The notes: generated by a model not told the origin, from the letters alone. DNA of 64,000 bases from Methanoculleus thermophilus (GCF_001571405.1 NZ_BCNX01000007.1:124001-188000); one strand, 5' to 3'; positions 17,335-26,407 are shown, numbered from the stretch's first letter. Numbers and translations are program-made.

Positions 17335-17756
17335 CGTGAATGCACCGCGCCCTGGCTGTCCTGATATCGGCCCTCGTATAGCCGATCGCCGTTCAATACT
17401 TCCTGGAGAATCATCTGCACGACCCGGTCACCCTCCGCAAGGCGGATCTCCTCAGCACCGGCATTCGTCAGGCAGAGCGTCAACTGGCCGCGGAATCCCG
17501 GGTCTACAAACCCCCCACCGAGGAGGACGCCCCGGCGGGCAAGCGACGAACGGCACCGGAGGGTTGCTGCGAGGTCTTTTGGGAGTTCCACCCGCTCGAT
17601 CGAGGGGACGAGGGTGCATCTTCCGCGCGGGAGTATGGTCTCCTCGGCTACCCGGAGGTCGTAGGAGGCGGGCTGCAGAGACGCACTATGGTATGGATCG
17701 ATGATAAGGTCACCGGCTTTGAGCCGGCGAAGGATTTCGCTGGACGAGAGGATCAT
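17331..17756 (-). CDS. dUTPase-like protein of the dCTP deaminase family
   Basis: A 141-residue trimeric-dUTPase fold protein starting MILSSSEILRRLKAG. It has the conserved CRSSLARRG (about residues 68-76) and FVDPGFRGQLTL (about 83-94). In dCTP deaminases the next residue is the catalytic Glu (pattern TLE); here it is Cys (TLCLTN), as in dUTPases where a non-acidic residue stands there. The general-base Asp of VDPGF is kept. So dUTP hydrolysis, supplying dUMP for thymidylate synthase, is more likely than deamination. It is shorter than bifunctional archaeal enzymes. The longer frame extending upstream to 18026 runs antisense through the tRNA gene and is not used. It overlaps nrpR by 4 bases. 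Confidence 0.75.
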   Translation of the reverse strand: MILSSSEILRRLKAGDLIIDPYHSASLQPASYDLRVAEETILPRGRCTLVPSIERVELPKDLAATLRCRSSLARRGVLLGGGFVDPGFRGQLTLCLTNAGAEEIRLAEGDRVVQMILQEVLNGDRLYEGRYQDSQGAVHSR

Positions 17757-17811
17757 CGTACAATGTACTGGTATAAAAACGCTTAATAACTTATGATAGA
17801 AATCAAAGAGG

Positions 17812-17883
17812 GGACCCATAGGGTAGAGGATATCCTCTTGGGCTTCGAACCCAAGGACGCGGGTTCGATTCCCGCTGGGTCCG
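17812..17883 (+). tRNA. tRNA-Arg (anticodon TCG)
   Basis: The full cloverleaf can be drawn: acceptor GGACCCA (17812-17818) with TGGGTCC (17876-17882) and discriminator G; anticodon stem TTGGG/CCCAA around loop CTTCGAA; T arm GCGGG-TTCGATT-CCCGC. The anticodon TCG reads CGA. No CCA is encoded. A T5 tract just after the gene probably stops transcription. Confidence 0.93.
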
Positions 17884-18044
17884 TCGTTTTTCTTCGGGCG
17901 CACAAGGTGTGCATCCCGGATGCTGTGCACCATCTCCGGGAGTCTTTGGTCGTGCAGGAGCTCCGGGCGGGATACCCCCAAAACCTGGCCCTGATTGCTG
18001 CAAGTATGGGTAAATCCGCCCCTCAAAAAAGGAGTGGGGAATTT

Positions 18045-21000
18045 TCATTGGATCTGGATGTACGCGCTCCGGTTTGTCCCAACAACCACTTCCTGGTCCA
18101 GCCAGGCCGAGGAATCCCCTGTATCCGGCGCATAGCCGGTAACCCTGATGATGTACTTGCCGGCAGGAAGACCGCGCACGTCCAGCGTGGATGTATCGTG
18201 CGTTGTCGTGTTCGTAGCGTGGCGCGTGTCGAACTTCACCCAGGAGTAGCCGTTATTGTTGGAGTAGAAGAGATCCTCCGTCACGGTATAGAGACCGGTA
18301 TAATTGAGATCCCAGGCGACCGGGAGGAATTCGGTGACCGGCTCCACTCCGGTGAATCGAAGGTTGCTGATCTCAAGGCTCCGGAAGTCCAATCCCGTGT
18401 TGTTCAGCGGATAGGCCGTGATGAAGGTGTCAGGGAGCGCCAATGTATCGGTGCCGTTGTTGAACGTGATCGTCGAGCCCGGGCCAAAGATATTGATGTT
18501 ACCTTCCTTCAACACCTTGAGGCGGAACGTCGTCTCCCAGGTCTGACCGAGCCGCATGGTGCCGATATCGAAATGGAGGTTGTGGTCATCGTTCCAATCG
18601 TCGGTCTGGTCGATGGTGTGCTTTGGTGTTACCACACGGCGCCCAGTCTCATTATCCACCCAGCTCTCGACGGTCGTCGAGACCCCGGTCTCGTGGACGT
18701 AATCGAAGACGTCGGCTCCGGATTCGAATCTCTCGTTCACCTCGACGTTCTCAAAGGCGATGTCAAGTTTGGTGTCGACACCGGCCTCGGTCCGAAGCTC
18801 GCCGGCGATCTCGGTGTAAACCCTCCGGAGGTCGTCCTCGTTGCCGGCCCAGACATATCTCCCACCAGTTGCGCTAGACAGGATGCTGAGATCCCTCTCG
18901 ACGCGCCAATCCAGGTTCGACGCAAAACCAATGCTGTAGATCTTCACTTTGTTCGTTTCACCGCCACTGTTGGCATACACCGACATGTTCTGGTTGGTGT
19001 ATTGGCCGTTATCACAGGTCCAGCTATCGGGGCGGATGCGGACCCACTTTTTCTCCTTGGTGTCATACCAGTCTCCCCGGTCCAACTCTCTCAGAACATT
19101 CGCATCGCCTTTCGGTCCCGGAAGATCATGGTACCACTCGTACTTCTCGCTTGAGAAACTGTAACTGCTCCCGCTCCACCGATATCCAGACAGAGGCGCC
19201 CAGTATGGAGACGAATACCAATCGCTGGTGAGATAGCGATTATTATCCGCGTAACCTATGCCTTTTGCGAGCGGTGAGCCATGGTAATTCCAGTCGCCAT
19301 CACCCATGAGGATGACTGCTTTGACCGCATCGGGTCTTCCATTCTCCTTAAGGTACTTGATCGCAGTATAATACGCCATCCTCATGTTTGTCGCACCGTC
19401 TGGCGACAATTTGTTTATCGCTCTCTTTATCTCATCAGGGTCACTGGTTAACCCCTGGTCCAGCGTGGCACCGAAAGAGAACGAGACCAGAGCCACCCGG
19501 TCGCATACAAAGTTCATCTGGTCGACAAAATCACTCGCCGCACTCTTTGCCGCCGCCATCCTTGTCGGGAGTACGTCCGTCCCCCCCATACTCCCCGATC
19601 TGTCGATCACCAGCACCACATCAATCGGGTCCGGCTGAAGAGCCCAGCCGTCGCCACGGAGGCGGACCGTGACATCGGTTGTGTTATCCACCGCAACCGT
19701 CTCAGGGGAGACGGAGGTCTCCACCGAGAGGTAAGGGTAGTTCTTCCAGGCGAGAACGATATCCCGGGTGACGTTCTCCCATGTTGCCCGGACGACCGCC
19801 GTGCCGGTCGCGGTGTCGCTCCAGCCCTCCTCGCTCCGGTCGGTCGTGAACATACCCGGCCGGAAGTCAACGATCGCGGAGCCGTTCCCGTCGGTATAAG
19901 CCCATGTCGTCACCAGTTCCGGCTCCCGGGTCTGAACGTATGGTGCACAGTTCACCGATATGATCTCAAACGAGACCCGTTCCCCCCCTACCGGGTTCCC
20001 TCTCTCGTCGATCACCTTGGCCCGGAGGTGCGAGACGGAGCCGTCGTTGACGTCTCGGCTCGGCATCGTCTGCGGGCTTGCAGAGAGGAGCATGTTCACC
20101 GGCTCGGTGCTGGTAAACTCCACTTCCTGTGATACACTCACACTCGAGTTCGCGGCGGTCGTGGCGGTGATGGTCGCACGACCGATCGAGTCCTCAGGCC
20201 CGTAGGTGATCTTCACCTGCCCATCGGAGTTGGAGACAAGAAGCCGGCTCTCTCGCTTGTCCTGCTGCCCGGGCCGCTTCATCGTGGCGTTCACCCAGAG
20301 GTCCTGCCCGACTGAGGGGTTCCCATACCTGTCGAACAGAGTGTAGGTGAGCGATATCATCGTCTTTCCGTCAGCCGGGACCGAACCACTGGCAGGGACA
20401 ACAGCCTGTGTGATGGTGGACGGCACCCCTCCAACACCCGTGATTGGGATGCACAGACCCTCAATCGGCTCCGGCGGCTGGATGAAGATAAGGTTCTCTC
20501 CGGCCACGGTATCGACCCGGAACTCCACAATAGCGCATCCGTTCTCATCTACTTCGACGGAGACAGAGTCCTTACCCCCATCAAACACCCCGCCGGTGCC
20601 CCCCTCAATCATGCCTGCCGCAAAACGCACCTTCTCGGCTATGTTGCGGTTATCGACCGGGTTCCCGTACTCGTCCTCCAGCCAGACGATGACTCTCGCC
20701 TTCTCGCCTGCGATAACATCCTGCGAGCACCACCAATTGGCAATAACACGCGGGACCGCGTGATCTATCGGCTGGTCAACGCTCGCGACCAAGGACCCAT
20801 CCGGGATCATCGCTGTGATCGCTGCATTCCCACTCTTTGTCCCAGGGGTAAAGAGCGCCGTTGCTCTGCCAGCACCGTCCGTCACCACCCGGGCGGGAGA
20901 GATGGTGCCATATGTGCTCTCCACCCTCAGGTCAACGGTAACCCCGGGAAGGGGGGTGTTCTCGGTACTGTTCGAGACCCGCACAGTTATAGTCGCGGGA

Positions 21001-21128
21001 TCTTTGCTCCCCGCCGTCAACCACGGGGTATCAGTAGAAAGTTCAATCGTATCCGGTATCGCCGCTCCTGTCGGGATCACAAAGAAAAGGACCCCTATAA
21101 TCAGGCACGCATACGTCCAGGTCTTCAT
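18045..21128 (-). CDS. Secreted protein with Ig-like repeats and a VWA domain
   Basis: About 1027 residues. A signal peptide (MKTWTYACLIIGVLFFVIPT) is followed by several invasin-type Ig-like domains with recurring G-x-A-T-A/V-F patterns (about 25-480), then a von Willebrand A domain with the MIDAS motif DRSGSM near residue 507 and ILMGDGDWN further on, and C-terminal beta domains (to YIQIQ). Many N-x-S/T sites suggest glycosylation. No membrane anchor is visible at the C-terminus, so it may be released or bound non-covalently. I chose the Met at 21128 at the signal peptide, with GGTGG about 5 bases upstream; the frame opens 35 codons earlier. Role probably adhesion or cell-surface binding; ligand unknown. 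The next surface-protein gene lies downstream in the genome order but is upstream in this orientation. Confidence 0.8.
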   Translation of the reverse strand: MKTWTYACLIIGVLFFVIPTGAAIPDTIELSTDTPWLTAGSKDPATITVRVSNSTENTPLPGVTVDLRVESTYGTISPARVVTDGAGRATALFTPGTKSGNAAITAMIPDGSLVASVDQPIDHAVPRVIANWWCSQDVIAGEKARVIVWLEDEYGNPVDNRNIAEKVRFAAGMIEGGTGGVFDGGKDSVSVEVDENGCAIVEFRVDTVAGENLIFIQPPEPIEGLCIPITGVGGVPSTITQAVVPASGSVPADGKTMISLTYTLFDRYGNPSVGQDLWVNATMKRPGQQDKRESRLLVSNSDGQVKITYGPEDSIGRATITATTAANSSVSVSQEVEFTSTEPVNMLLSASPQTMPSRDVNDGSVSHLRAKVIDERGNPVGGERVSFEIISVNCAPYVQTREPELVTTWAYTDGNGSAIVDFRPGMFTTDRSEEGWSDTATGTAVVRATWENVTRDIVLAWKNYPYLSVETSVSPETVAVDNTTDVTVRLRGDGWALQPDPIDVVLVIDRSGSMGGTDVLPTRMAAAKSAASDFVDQMNFVCDRVALVSFSFGATLDQGLTSDPDEIKRAINKLSPDGATNMRMAYYTAIKYLKENGRPDAVKAVILMGDGDWNYHGSPLAKGIGYADNNRYLTSDWYSSPYWAPLSGYRWSGSSYSFSSEKYEWYHDLPGPKGDANVLRELDRGDWYDTKEKKWVRIRPDSWTCDNGQYTNQNMSVYANSGGETNKVKIYSIGFASNLDWRVERDLSILSSATGGRYVWAGNEDDLRRVYTEIAGELRTEAGVDTKLDIAFENVEVNERFESGADVFDYVHETGVSTTVESWVDNETGRRVVTPKHTIDQTDDWNDDHNLHFDIGTMRLGQTWETTFRLKVLKEGNINIFGPGSTITFNNGTDTLALPDTFITAYPLNNTGLDFRSLEISNLRFTGVEPVTEFLPVAWDLNYTGLYTVTEDLFYSNNNGYSWVKFDTRHATNTTTHDTSTLDVRGLPAGKYIIRVTGYAPDTGDSSAWLDQEVVVGTNRSAYIQIQ

Positions 21129-21160
21129 ACGCCACCGTATGTGCTCTTTGGCGAATGATC

Positions 21161-21170
21161 GTATATAAAA
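21161..21170 (-). promoter_or_regulatory. TATA box of the VWA protein gene
   Basis: GTATATAAAA (TTTTATATAC on the minus strand) lies about 35-40 bases before the start codon, implying a leader of only about 10-15 bases. The rest of the 220-base gap to the next gene is AT-rich with no gene seen. Confidence 0.55.
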
Positions 21171-21352
21171 ATTATCAATTGAATAATTGATTAAAATTGG
21201 TCTTTTGCATATATGAGCAATAATATTCGCCAAAATCGGATAACATTTAGTTTAACTAAGATCACTGGAAACAAAAACATCACTCACACCCCTCTGGAAG
21301 CACAACCTTTCCCACAAGGACACAATTTTCCCAAAAAAAAAGATCGGGAGCC

Positions 21353-22756
21353 TTACAGGCTGTCTCGGCCGCGAGACCTGCCCGGGCCCTGCCCGACCCG
21401 CCTGGCCTGTCTCTGCCGCACGATGAAGATCGCTACGAAGACGATCAAGGCGACAATCCCTATCCCGGCGACGAGCATCCAGATATTGAAGTTTGGCTCC
21501 ATGACGAGCGGGATGGTGAACTCGGTCGTGCCGAGGGGGATCTCCTGGTTAATCGAGACGTTCTGGTAACCGTCGCGTGCGGCGGCGATGACATGCACCT
21601 TGTTCGTGACAAGCTCCGTCCTGAGGCATCCCAGACTGTCGGTCACCCCGGCAACCTGACCATCGATGACGATGACTGCATCGGCAATCACTTTCCGGTC
21701 GGGGCCTTCTGCGCGGATGGTCACACTTGCCCGGTCATACGAGAGTTCGGCGATGATATCCTCCGCCTGTCCGGAGATCTGGCGCATCTCGCTCCAGTCC
21801 ACGTAACCGGGCGCCCTCACCTGGATCTCGTAAGCCCCTGCATGGATATCGGAGAGGGCGAACCTGCCATACTGGTTGGTCTTGCCCTTGAACGTTCCGT
21901 TAAGGTAGACCTCCGCGCCCGCGATTGGTTTTGTCGCTTCATCGAAGGCTGTTATCGAGAGCGGGTATGCAGACTTCGAGAGATCTGCCCGGAGCAGCAC
22001 GGTATCGGCATCGAGATAGCGCTCTTCCTGATAGGGCTGGTAGTCCGGGGCCGTGACCTTAAAGGAGTAGCGCATCTCCCGCTGCAGGTTGAGCGGCAGC
22101 CTGCCGGCGCTGTCGGTCGCCCCGGCGCGCTTACCGTCGACGTAGACCTCCGCACCCGCGATGGGGTCCAGGGTCGCGCTGTCCCGGACCTGGATAGCCA
22201 GGAGATCGCTCCTGAAGAGCCAGTACTGGACGATCTGGCCGCCGCTCTCCATCTGCACGGTCTTGGTGAGATCGTAGTAGCCGGATGCCCGGATCTCGAC
22301 GTTGTAGACCGCACCCGCCTTCACCGAGAAGTCGACGCTCCCGTCGCTCCCGGTGGTTCCCGAAGAGGAGGTTCCTTCGCCTTCGATGCGCACCAGGGCA
22401 CCGCGGATCGGCTCCAGGGTCGCTGAGTCGTAGAGCTCGAACGTGAGGGTCTCGTCTTTGCGCTCCATATCGACGAAGATGCTGGTCTTATCGGCATCAA
22501 CGTAACCGACCCAGTCCTTGTAGCCCGTCCGGGCCACCTTCAGGCGCAGGTCCTTTTTTCCGGAGTGATAGTATGAGTAAATGCCGTCGGATGCAGTGCT
22601 TCCAACATAACTGCCATCGATGTATATAGAAGCATCAACGAGCGCGCTCCCAGTCTTCTCATCGGCCACGTTGATCCGGAGGGTGACCGCCTGCGCCGAG
22701 CAGCAGAGAAGGGCGCAGGAGAGGAGAAGTGCTATGATGAGACGACGATCTGCCAT
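21353..22756 (-). CDS. Membrane-anchored surface protein with PEGA-like repeats
   Basis: A 467-residue protein with a signal peptide (MADRRLIIALLLSCALLCCS), about five beta-sandwich repeats of the PEGA/carboxypeptidase-regulatory type, each with a V-D/N-G-x-x-x-G-x-T-D/N-x-x-G core (for example VDGKRAGATDSAGRLPL and LNGTFKGKTNQYGRFAL), a single transmembrane helix near the C-terminus (IWMLVAGIGIVALIVFVAIF) and a short basic cytoplasmic tail rich in Arg/Gly. The topology is outside-facing. Function probably structural or adhesive on the cell envelope; nothing catalytic is visible. It is on the same strand as the VWA gene but separated by a gap with its own promoter. Confidence 0.78.
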   Translation of the reverse strand: MADRRLIIALLLSCALLCCSAQAVTLRINVADEKTGSALVDASIYIDGSYVGSTASDGIYSYYHSGKKDLRLKVARTGYKDWVGYVDADKTSIFVDMERKDETLTFELYDSATLEPIRGALVRIEGEGTSSSGTTGSDGSVDFSVKAGAVYNVEIRASGYYDLTKTVQMESGGQIVQYWLFRSDLLAIQVRDSATLDPIAGAEVYVDGKRAGATDSAGRLPLNLQREMRYSFKVTAPDYQPYQEERYLDADTVLLRADLSKSAYPLSITAFDEATKPIAGAEVYLNGTFKGKTNQYGRFALSDIHAGAYEIQVRAPGYVDWSEMRQISGQAEDIIAELSYDRASVTIRAEGPDRKVIADAVIVIDGQVAGVTDSLGCLRTELVTNKVHVIAAARDGYQNVSINQEIPLGTTEFTIPLVMEPNFNIWMLVAGIGIVALIVFVAIFIVRQRQARRVGQGPGRSRGRDSL

Positions 22757-22795
22757 GCTGGAGTGTACTGTGGCAAAAAATTTGAGTGCATCGGT

Positions 22796-24319
22796 TTAGA
22801 CCCAGCGTTCGGATGGAATCCGCTCAAGGACCATCCCTTCGACGACCACCGGCATCAGGGTTCTACCGACCTCGATTGCACGCTCAAGCCGCCATTCGCG
22901 ATCCGCGTAGATGGTAAAGATGGGGTCGCCCTTCCGGACCCGGGTTCCCTTCTTTGCGTGGATGAAGAGCCCTGCGCCGTGATCGTTGGGAGACCCTGCA
23001 AGGCGGGCGAGCGTGACGAGCGCGCTGTTGTTGAGCTCGATGACGTAGCCGTCCTGCGGTGCCCTCACGTCGAACCGGTACTCGCCGGGGACGATATCCT
23101 CGGCCTTCACATCGGGATTGCCGCCCTGGATCTCGATGATCTGGCGCATCTTCTCAAGCGCCTTGCCGCTCCGGAGGATCTCTGCAGCCATCTGATACCC
23201 CTGCCCCGGTGCGGCTTTCCCGGCCATCTCAAGCGCGATCCCGGCAAGCGAGAGGCTCTTCTGGATCAGGGAGTTGGGCTCTGTCGCCCCTTCGAGGACG
23301 GCGAGCGCCTCATGCACCTCGAGGTTCGGGCCGATGGTGTGGCCGACGAGCGACTCTCCGTAGCTTAATGCGCACTCAACCCGCATACCGAGCCGCTCCC
23401 CGAGTTCGATGAACTCACGGGCGAGTTTCCGGCCGTCCTGGGCCGTTGGGATCTTGGTGTTCCGGCCGATGGGGATATCGATGACCACGAGGTCGGCGCC
23501 GACCGCGAACTTCTTGGCCATGACGCTCGCGATCATCTGACCCCGAGCGTCGATCTTGAACGGGTACTCGTAGGTGATGATCTTGTCATCGGCCGGAGCG
23601 ATGTTCGTGGCCCCGCCCCAGACGATCGCGCCGCCGACCTTCTCGGTCATCTGCTGCACCTCTAGCGCTGTAAACGAGACCGGCGCGAGGACTTCCATGA
23701 GGTCCGCGGTCCCGCCGGCACCGGTGATGGCCCGGGAGCTGGTCTTCGGGATCATAAGGCCGCTCGCGGCGATGATCGGGACGATCAGGAGTGAGATCTT
23801 GTTCCCGGGGACCCCTCCGATGGAGTGCTTGTCGACGACGGGGTGCCGGGTGAACCGGAGGTGTTCCCCGGTCTCGACCATGGCCCTCGTCAGGTGTTCG
23901 ACCTCATCCATATCGAGGCCGTGGATGTAGGACGCGGTGACGTAGGCGGTGATCTCGCCCGGCGAGAGAGTATCGTTGACGATATCCCTCACGATATCCA
24001 TGGTCTCGTCCTTCGTGAACCGACCGCCGTCCATCTTCTTCTTGATGTGCAGGAGGGAGCGGGGCCGCTCGGCACTCCGGACCACAACAGGAGTTCCTTC
24101 GTCTACGGCGAGCGTGGCGTTCAGCGGCCGGTAAACCCCGATGACGCCGGGCTCGATGAGCGAACCGGTGGTGTCGACGTGGGCCTGGGCGGTCTTTCCC
24201 GTCGTTTCGTCGATGATCTGGACGCGGTCGCCGTCGCGGACCCGCATCTCCTGTGCGTCGGTGCAGTGGAGGAGGACCCCCTTGTTTGCGATGTCGAGGA
24301 GTTTCACTGTCAGCTTCAT
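22796..24319 (-). CDS. deoA: AMP phosphorylase
   Basis: Converts AMP (and CMP/UMP) plus phosphate to ribose-1,5-bisphosphate and base, the first step of the archaeal nucleotide salvage route through R15P isomerase and type III Rubisco. The 507-residue product has the archaeal N-terminal extension of about 85 residues before the thymidine phosphorylase-type core; segments [27 protein letters not shown] and [16 protein letters not shown] are characteristic. Length is typical of the archaeal family. Its 5' portion has a partial copy about 830 bases upstream, on the far side of hicAB. Confidence 0.92.
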   Translation of the reverse strand: MKLTVKLLDIANKGVLLHCTDAQEMRVRDGDRVQIIDETTGKTAQAHVDTTGSLIEPGVIGVYRPLNATLAVDEGTPVVVRSAERPRSLLHIKKKMDGGRFTKDETMDIVRDIVNDTLSPGEITAYVTASYIHGLDMDEVEHLTRAMVETGEHLRFTRHPVVDKHSIGGVPGNKISLLIVPIIAASGLMIPKTSSRAITGAGGTADLMEVLAPVSFTALEVQQMTEKVGGAIVWGGATNIAPADDKIITYEYPFKIDARGQMIASVMAKKFAVGADLVVIDIPIGRNTKIPTAQDGRKLAREFIELGERLGMRVECALSYGESLVGHTIGPNLEVHEALAVLEGATEPNSLIQKSLSLAGIALEMAGKAAPGQGYQMAAEILRSGKALEKMRQIIEIQGGNPDVKAEDIVPGEYRFDVRAPQDGYVIELNNSALVTLARLAGSPNDHGAGLFIHAKKGTRVRKGDPIFTIYADREWRLERAIEVGRTLMPVVVEGMVLERIPSERWV

Positions 24320-24496
24320 ACGCGTAACCCTATCCTACCTGAAATTGAGGGTTTGTACTACTTAAGGGCGGCAGGTCTGGGGGCCGGGTTGGGGAATCAC
24401 AGGACGATAGAGCCAGTCGTCACTCGCAGCGGCACGACCTACCCGGCAGCGAAACGGATATCCTGCAGTGGAACCATTACTGAATGGGGGCATGGT

Positions 24497-24715
24497 GTGG
24501 GAAGACTTCGGGGAATCAAAGGTCACGAGGCAGTGCGGGCCTTTGTGCGGGCAGGCGGCGTGATGCGGCAGGGAAAAGGCGATCATGTCAACATTAAAAT
24601 GCCATCAGGAGCGATCATAACTCTGCCTTGGTCGAAGGAGTTAAAGATCGGGCTTCTTACGGCGGCAATAAAGAAAGCTGGTTTAACTGAGGAAGAGTTT
24701 CTCGCGTTACTTTAA
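24497..24715 (+). CDS. hicA: HicA-type toxin
   Basis: A 72-residue protein of the HicA mRNA-interferase family. It starts with GTG at 24497 (GGGGG ribosome site 6 bases upstream), giving MGRLRGIKGHEAVRAFVRAG. The catalytic-type His is in GKGDH (residue 30), followed by the dsRNA-binding-like strands and LKIGLLTAAIKKAGLTEEEF, the family C-terminus. It is followed after 14 bases by hicB. The longer frame through this region from 23825 is antisense to deoA and not real. Activity is inferred from family only. Confidence 0.85.
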   Translation: MGRLRGIKGHEAVRAFVRAGGVMRQGKGDHVNIKMPSGAIITLPWSKELKIGLLTAAIKKAGLTEEEFLALL

Positions 24716-24729
24716 ATAGGGTGCTTAAA

Positions 24730-24957
24730 ATGGAGTTTACTGTTGTGATCCAGAAGGCTGAAGAAGGAGGGTTCTGGGCAGAAGTCCCGGCGCTTCCCGG
24801 GTGCTACTCCCAGGGAGAGACAGTCGAGGAGACATTGGAGAACATCCGGGAAGCGATCGAAGGGCACGTGGAAGCGTTGCGGCAGGAGGGGCAGGGAGTT
24901 CCCCCGGAGGAAGACCTGATCATCGGCAGGGTCCGGGTCTCCGAAGGCGTGGCGTGA
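24730..24957 (+). CDS. hicB: HicB-type antitoxin
   Basis: A 75-residue HicB-like protein: [20 protein letters not shown], then [20 protein letters not shown] and a C-terminal strand. This is the short form lacking a DNA-binding domain, so how the pair is autoregulated is unclear. GGGTG lies about 6 bases before the ATG at 24730; a GTG at 24721 is also in frame. The stop codon lies right at the border of the duplicated deoA segment. Confidence 0.87.
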   Translation: MEFTVVIQKAEEGGFWAEVPALPGCYSQGETVEETLENIREAIEGHVEALRQEGQGVPPEEDLIIGRVRVSEGVA

Positions 24958-25110
24958 GCCGGCCGGTAGACCGCGATGACGCCGGGCCCGATGAGCGAGC
25001 TGGTGGTGTCGACATGGGCCTGGGCAGTCTTTCCCGTCACTTTATCGGTGACCTCGAAACAGTCGCCGTCGCAGATCCGTATTTCTTTCGCGTCGGTGCT
25101 GTATGGCAGA
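24957..25110 (-). pseudogene. Partial duplicate of the AMP phosphorylase 5' region
   Basis: The minus-strand translation includes [17 protein letters not shown] followed by [20 protein letters not shown] and IAVYRP, closely matching residues about 19-66 of the AMP phosphorylase encoded at 22796-24319 ([17 protein letters not shown] ... [20 protein letters not shown]). On the nucleotide level it aligns with 24121-24268 at roughly 80 percent identity by eye. It has no start, no rest of the gene, and is a remnant. It lies just after hicB. Confidence 0.8.
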
Positions 25111-25171
25111 GATCCATTCACTGCCATTAGTGATCTAGCGTATATCGTCTCAACATACGGCCTCCTATCCC

Positions 25172-25609
25172 CTAAAAGGCCGCAGATTGCAGAAACTGTT
25201 CAATTTCGTCCCTGAAGAAAGAGAAGTCTTCGATATGCTCTTTTAAGATCGAGAAGGCAAGTTCATCGTCGATTCTCCCGTAACGGTACGCCACAATGTT
25301 CCGGAATCCCTTCATTGCCTTCAGATTCTGCCGCGTTTCGGGTTTCAGCACCCCATGCTGCACGAGATTCTCAAGAATATCCTCATCAGTACCGGGGACT
25401 CCGAGATAGAGATCGGCGTTTAGGATGGCACAGATATCGAAGATGTTTTCGATGGCATACTCAGTCCGTTTGTAGATGCCGTCCTTTACGATGCCGAGCC
25501 GCCTGAATTCGTCAGCTGAATCAGGGAGGTGATCTTTGACCATATCGATACTCTCCGCCATCTCTTCAAGATTGATGCGGATTATGGTATCCCTGACCTC
25601 ATTCGTCAC
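25172..25609 (-). CDS. hepT: HepT-like toxin (DUF86), active-site His replaced
   Basis: A 145-residue all-helical HEPN-fold protein of the HepT/DUF86 family. These are RNases with the motif R-x4-H-x-Y. Here the segment is RNIVAYRYG (Arg103 ... Tyr108-Arg-Tyr110): Arg and the final Tyr are kept, but the His is Tyr. In the studied Shewanella pair the toxin Tyr is AMPylated by its MntA partner. The stop-start overlap with the mntA gene (25606-25609, ATGA) is the normal arrangement. The substitution could abolish RNase activity. Confidence 0.82.
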   Translation of the reverse strand: MTNEVRDTIIRINLEEMAESIDMVKDHLPDSADEFRRLGIVKDGIYKRTEYAIENIFDICAILNADLYLGVPGTDEDILENLVQHGVLKPETRQNLKAMKGFRNIVAYRYGRIDDELAFSILKEHIEDFSFFRDEIEQFLQSAAF

Positions 25610-25992
25610 ACCATCGCCTCCTTGCCGATATAATCGTACAACCGATGTTTGAAGTCGTCGAAGTCACGGATCGTCCGGTACGCGACGTCGTAGACGAACC
25701 GCTCATCGGTGGAGTAGAGAACCCGTCCACGCAAGACCTCCATACGGACGTACAGCGGCAGGTGAGAGAAGATCTGGATGTCGTAGCGGTCGTCGGCGAG
25801 TTCAGAGAGCGCTGCAAGCCGAAACCGGGCGGCCTCCTCGCGGTCTCCGTCGTAATAGATGCAAAGATCGATATCGGAATCATCTCTCGCCCGCCCGGCG
25901 GCGACGGAGCCGTAGAGGATGATGAAGCGGACCTTCGTAAACCCCTCGATAGCCTTGAGCCGCTTGAGGGCATGCCGGACGAACTTTTCCAT
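25606..25992 (-). CDS. mntA: MntA-like minimal nucleotidyltransferase (antitoxin)
   Basis: A 128-residue protein of the minimal nucleotidyltransferase family. The catalytic motif GS-x10-D-x-D is complete: YGSVAAGRARDDSDIDL with Gly28-Ser29 and Asp40/Asp42. A third acidic position is plausible at DIQIF. Such proteins neutralise HepT by AMPylation. I chose the Met at 25992, preceded by GGGGTGAG about 5 bases away; an in-frame start three codons earlier lacks that spacing. It precedes and overlaps hepT. Confidence 0.85.
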   Translation of the reverse strand: MEKFVRHALKRLKAIEGFTKVRFIILYGSVAAGRARDDSDIDLCIYYDGDREEAARFRLAALSELADDRYDIQIFSHLPLYVRMEVLRGRVLYSTDERFVYDVAYRTIRDFDDFKHRLYDYIGKEAMV

Positions 25993-26001
25993 TGCTCTCA
26001 C

Positions 26002-26350
26002 CCCGGGGCGGGCCCGGAAATCCTCCCTGTTCTAGAGAGGGATGCTCGTGCATTAACGTTTCCCAAACCGCTCTCCTCCGCAAGATCGCACTCCGGACAA
26101 CCGCTCTCTCCAAGAGGATAGATACCGGGGTCCCGTGCTGGAGAGCGTCTGGCCGAACTCCTGCGCCGTGGTAGAGGACTTTGCGGCGTTGATGTCGGAG
26201 AAACGTCGGGCCGGGACTTCCTCTCAAACTCACGACCCCCGGCTGAGAAGACAATCATCATGGATTGTTTCATCGGGCTTTCTGCCCGCGTTCCCTCCCG
26301 TATCGTCCAGGTGATCGGATCAGGGACTGCGCTTGATGAGAGTTCCGACA
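26002..26350. other. Gene-free region between mntA and the AbiEi-like gene
   Basis: About 350 bases where no frame looks like a real protein on either strand. The mntA promoter must lie here, but no clear TATA box stands out. A segment near 26240-26285 (GAGAAGACAATCATCATGGA and following) resembles one near 28246-28282 on the other side of the AbiE pair. Confidence 0.4.
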
Positions 26351-26407
26351 ACCTATCAGTGATAGGTAAGTAGCATTATCACAATTCAGGGATATATATC
26401 AGTGATA
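26351..26407. promoter_or_regulatory. Paired palindromic operators of the AbiE-like module
   Basis: ACCTATCA-G-TGATAGGT at 26351-26367 is a perfect 8-base inverted repeat about one base. A second copy of its core, TATCA-G-TGATA, lies at 26397-26407, and half sites TATCAC occur at about 26377 and 26419. The second site directly abuts the TATA element at 26408-26418. This is the layout of an autorepressed antitoxin promoter; AbiEi antitoxins are known to bind inverted repeats upstream of their own gene. Confidence 0.65.

Noticed and set aside
17331-18026. dUTPase-like protein extended upstream to 231 residues
   Set aside because: The extension runs antisense through the tRNA-Arg gene; the family N-terminus MILSSSEI begins at 17756.
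17793-19154. Plus-strand frame of about 450 codons opposite the VWA protein
   Set aside because: Antisense shadow of a GC-rich gene; begins inside the tRNA promoter and has no domain pattern.
23825-24715. Long plus-strand frame running through the AMP phosphorylase into hicA
   Set aside because: Its first three quarters are antisense to deoA; only the last 73 codons form a real protein, hicA from a GTG start.
25992-26254. Short frames on both strands between mntA and the AbiEi-like gene
   Set aside because: No ribosome binding sites, no domain similarity; region is better read as non-coding or as remnant sequence.
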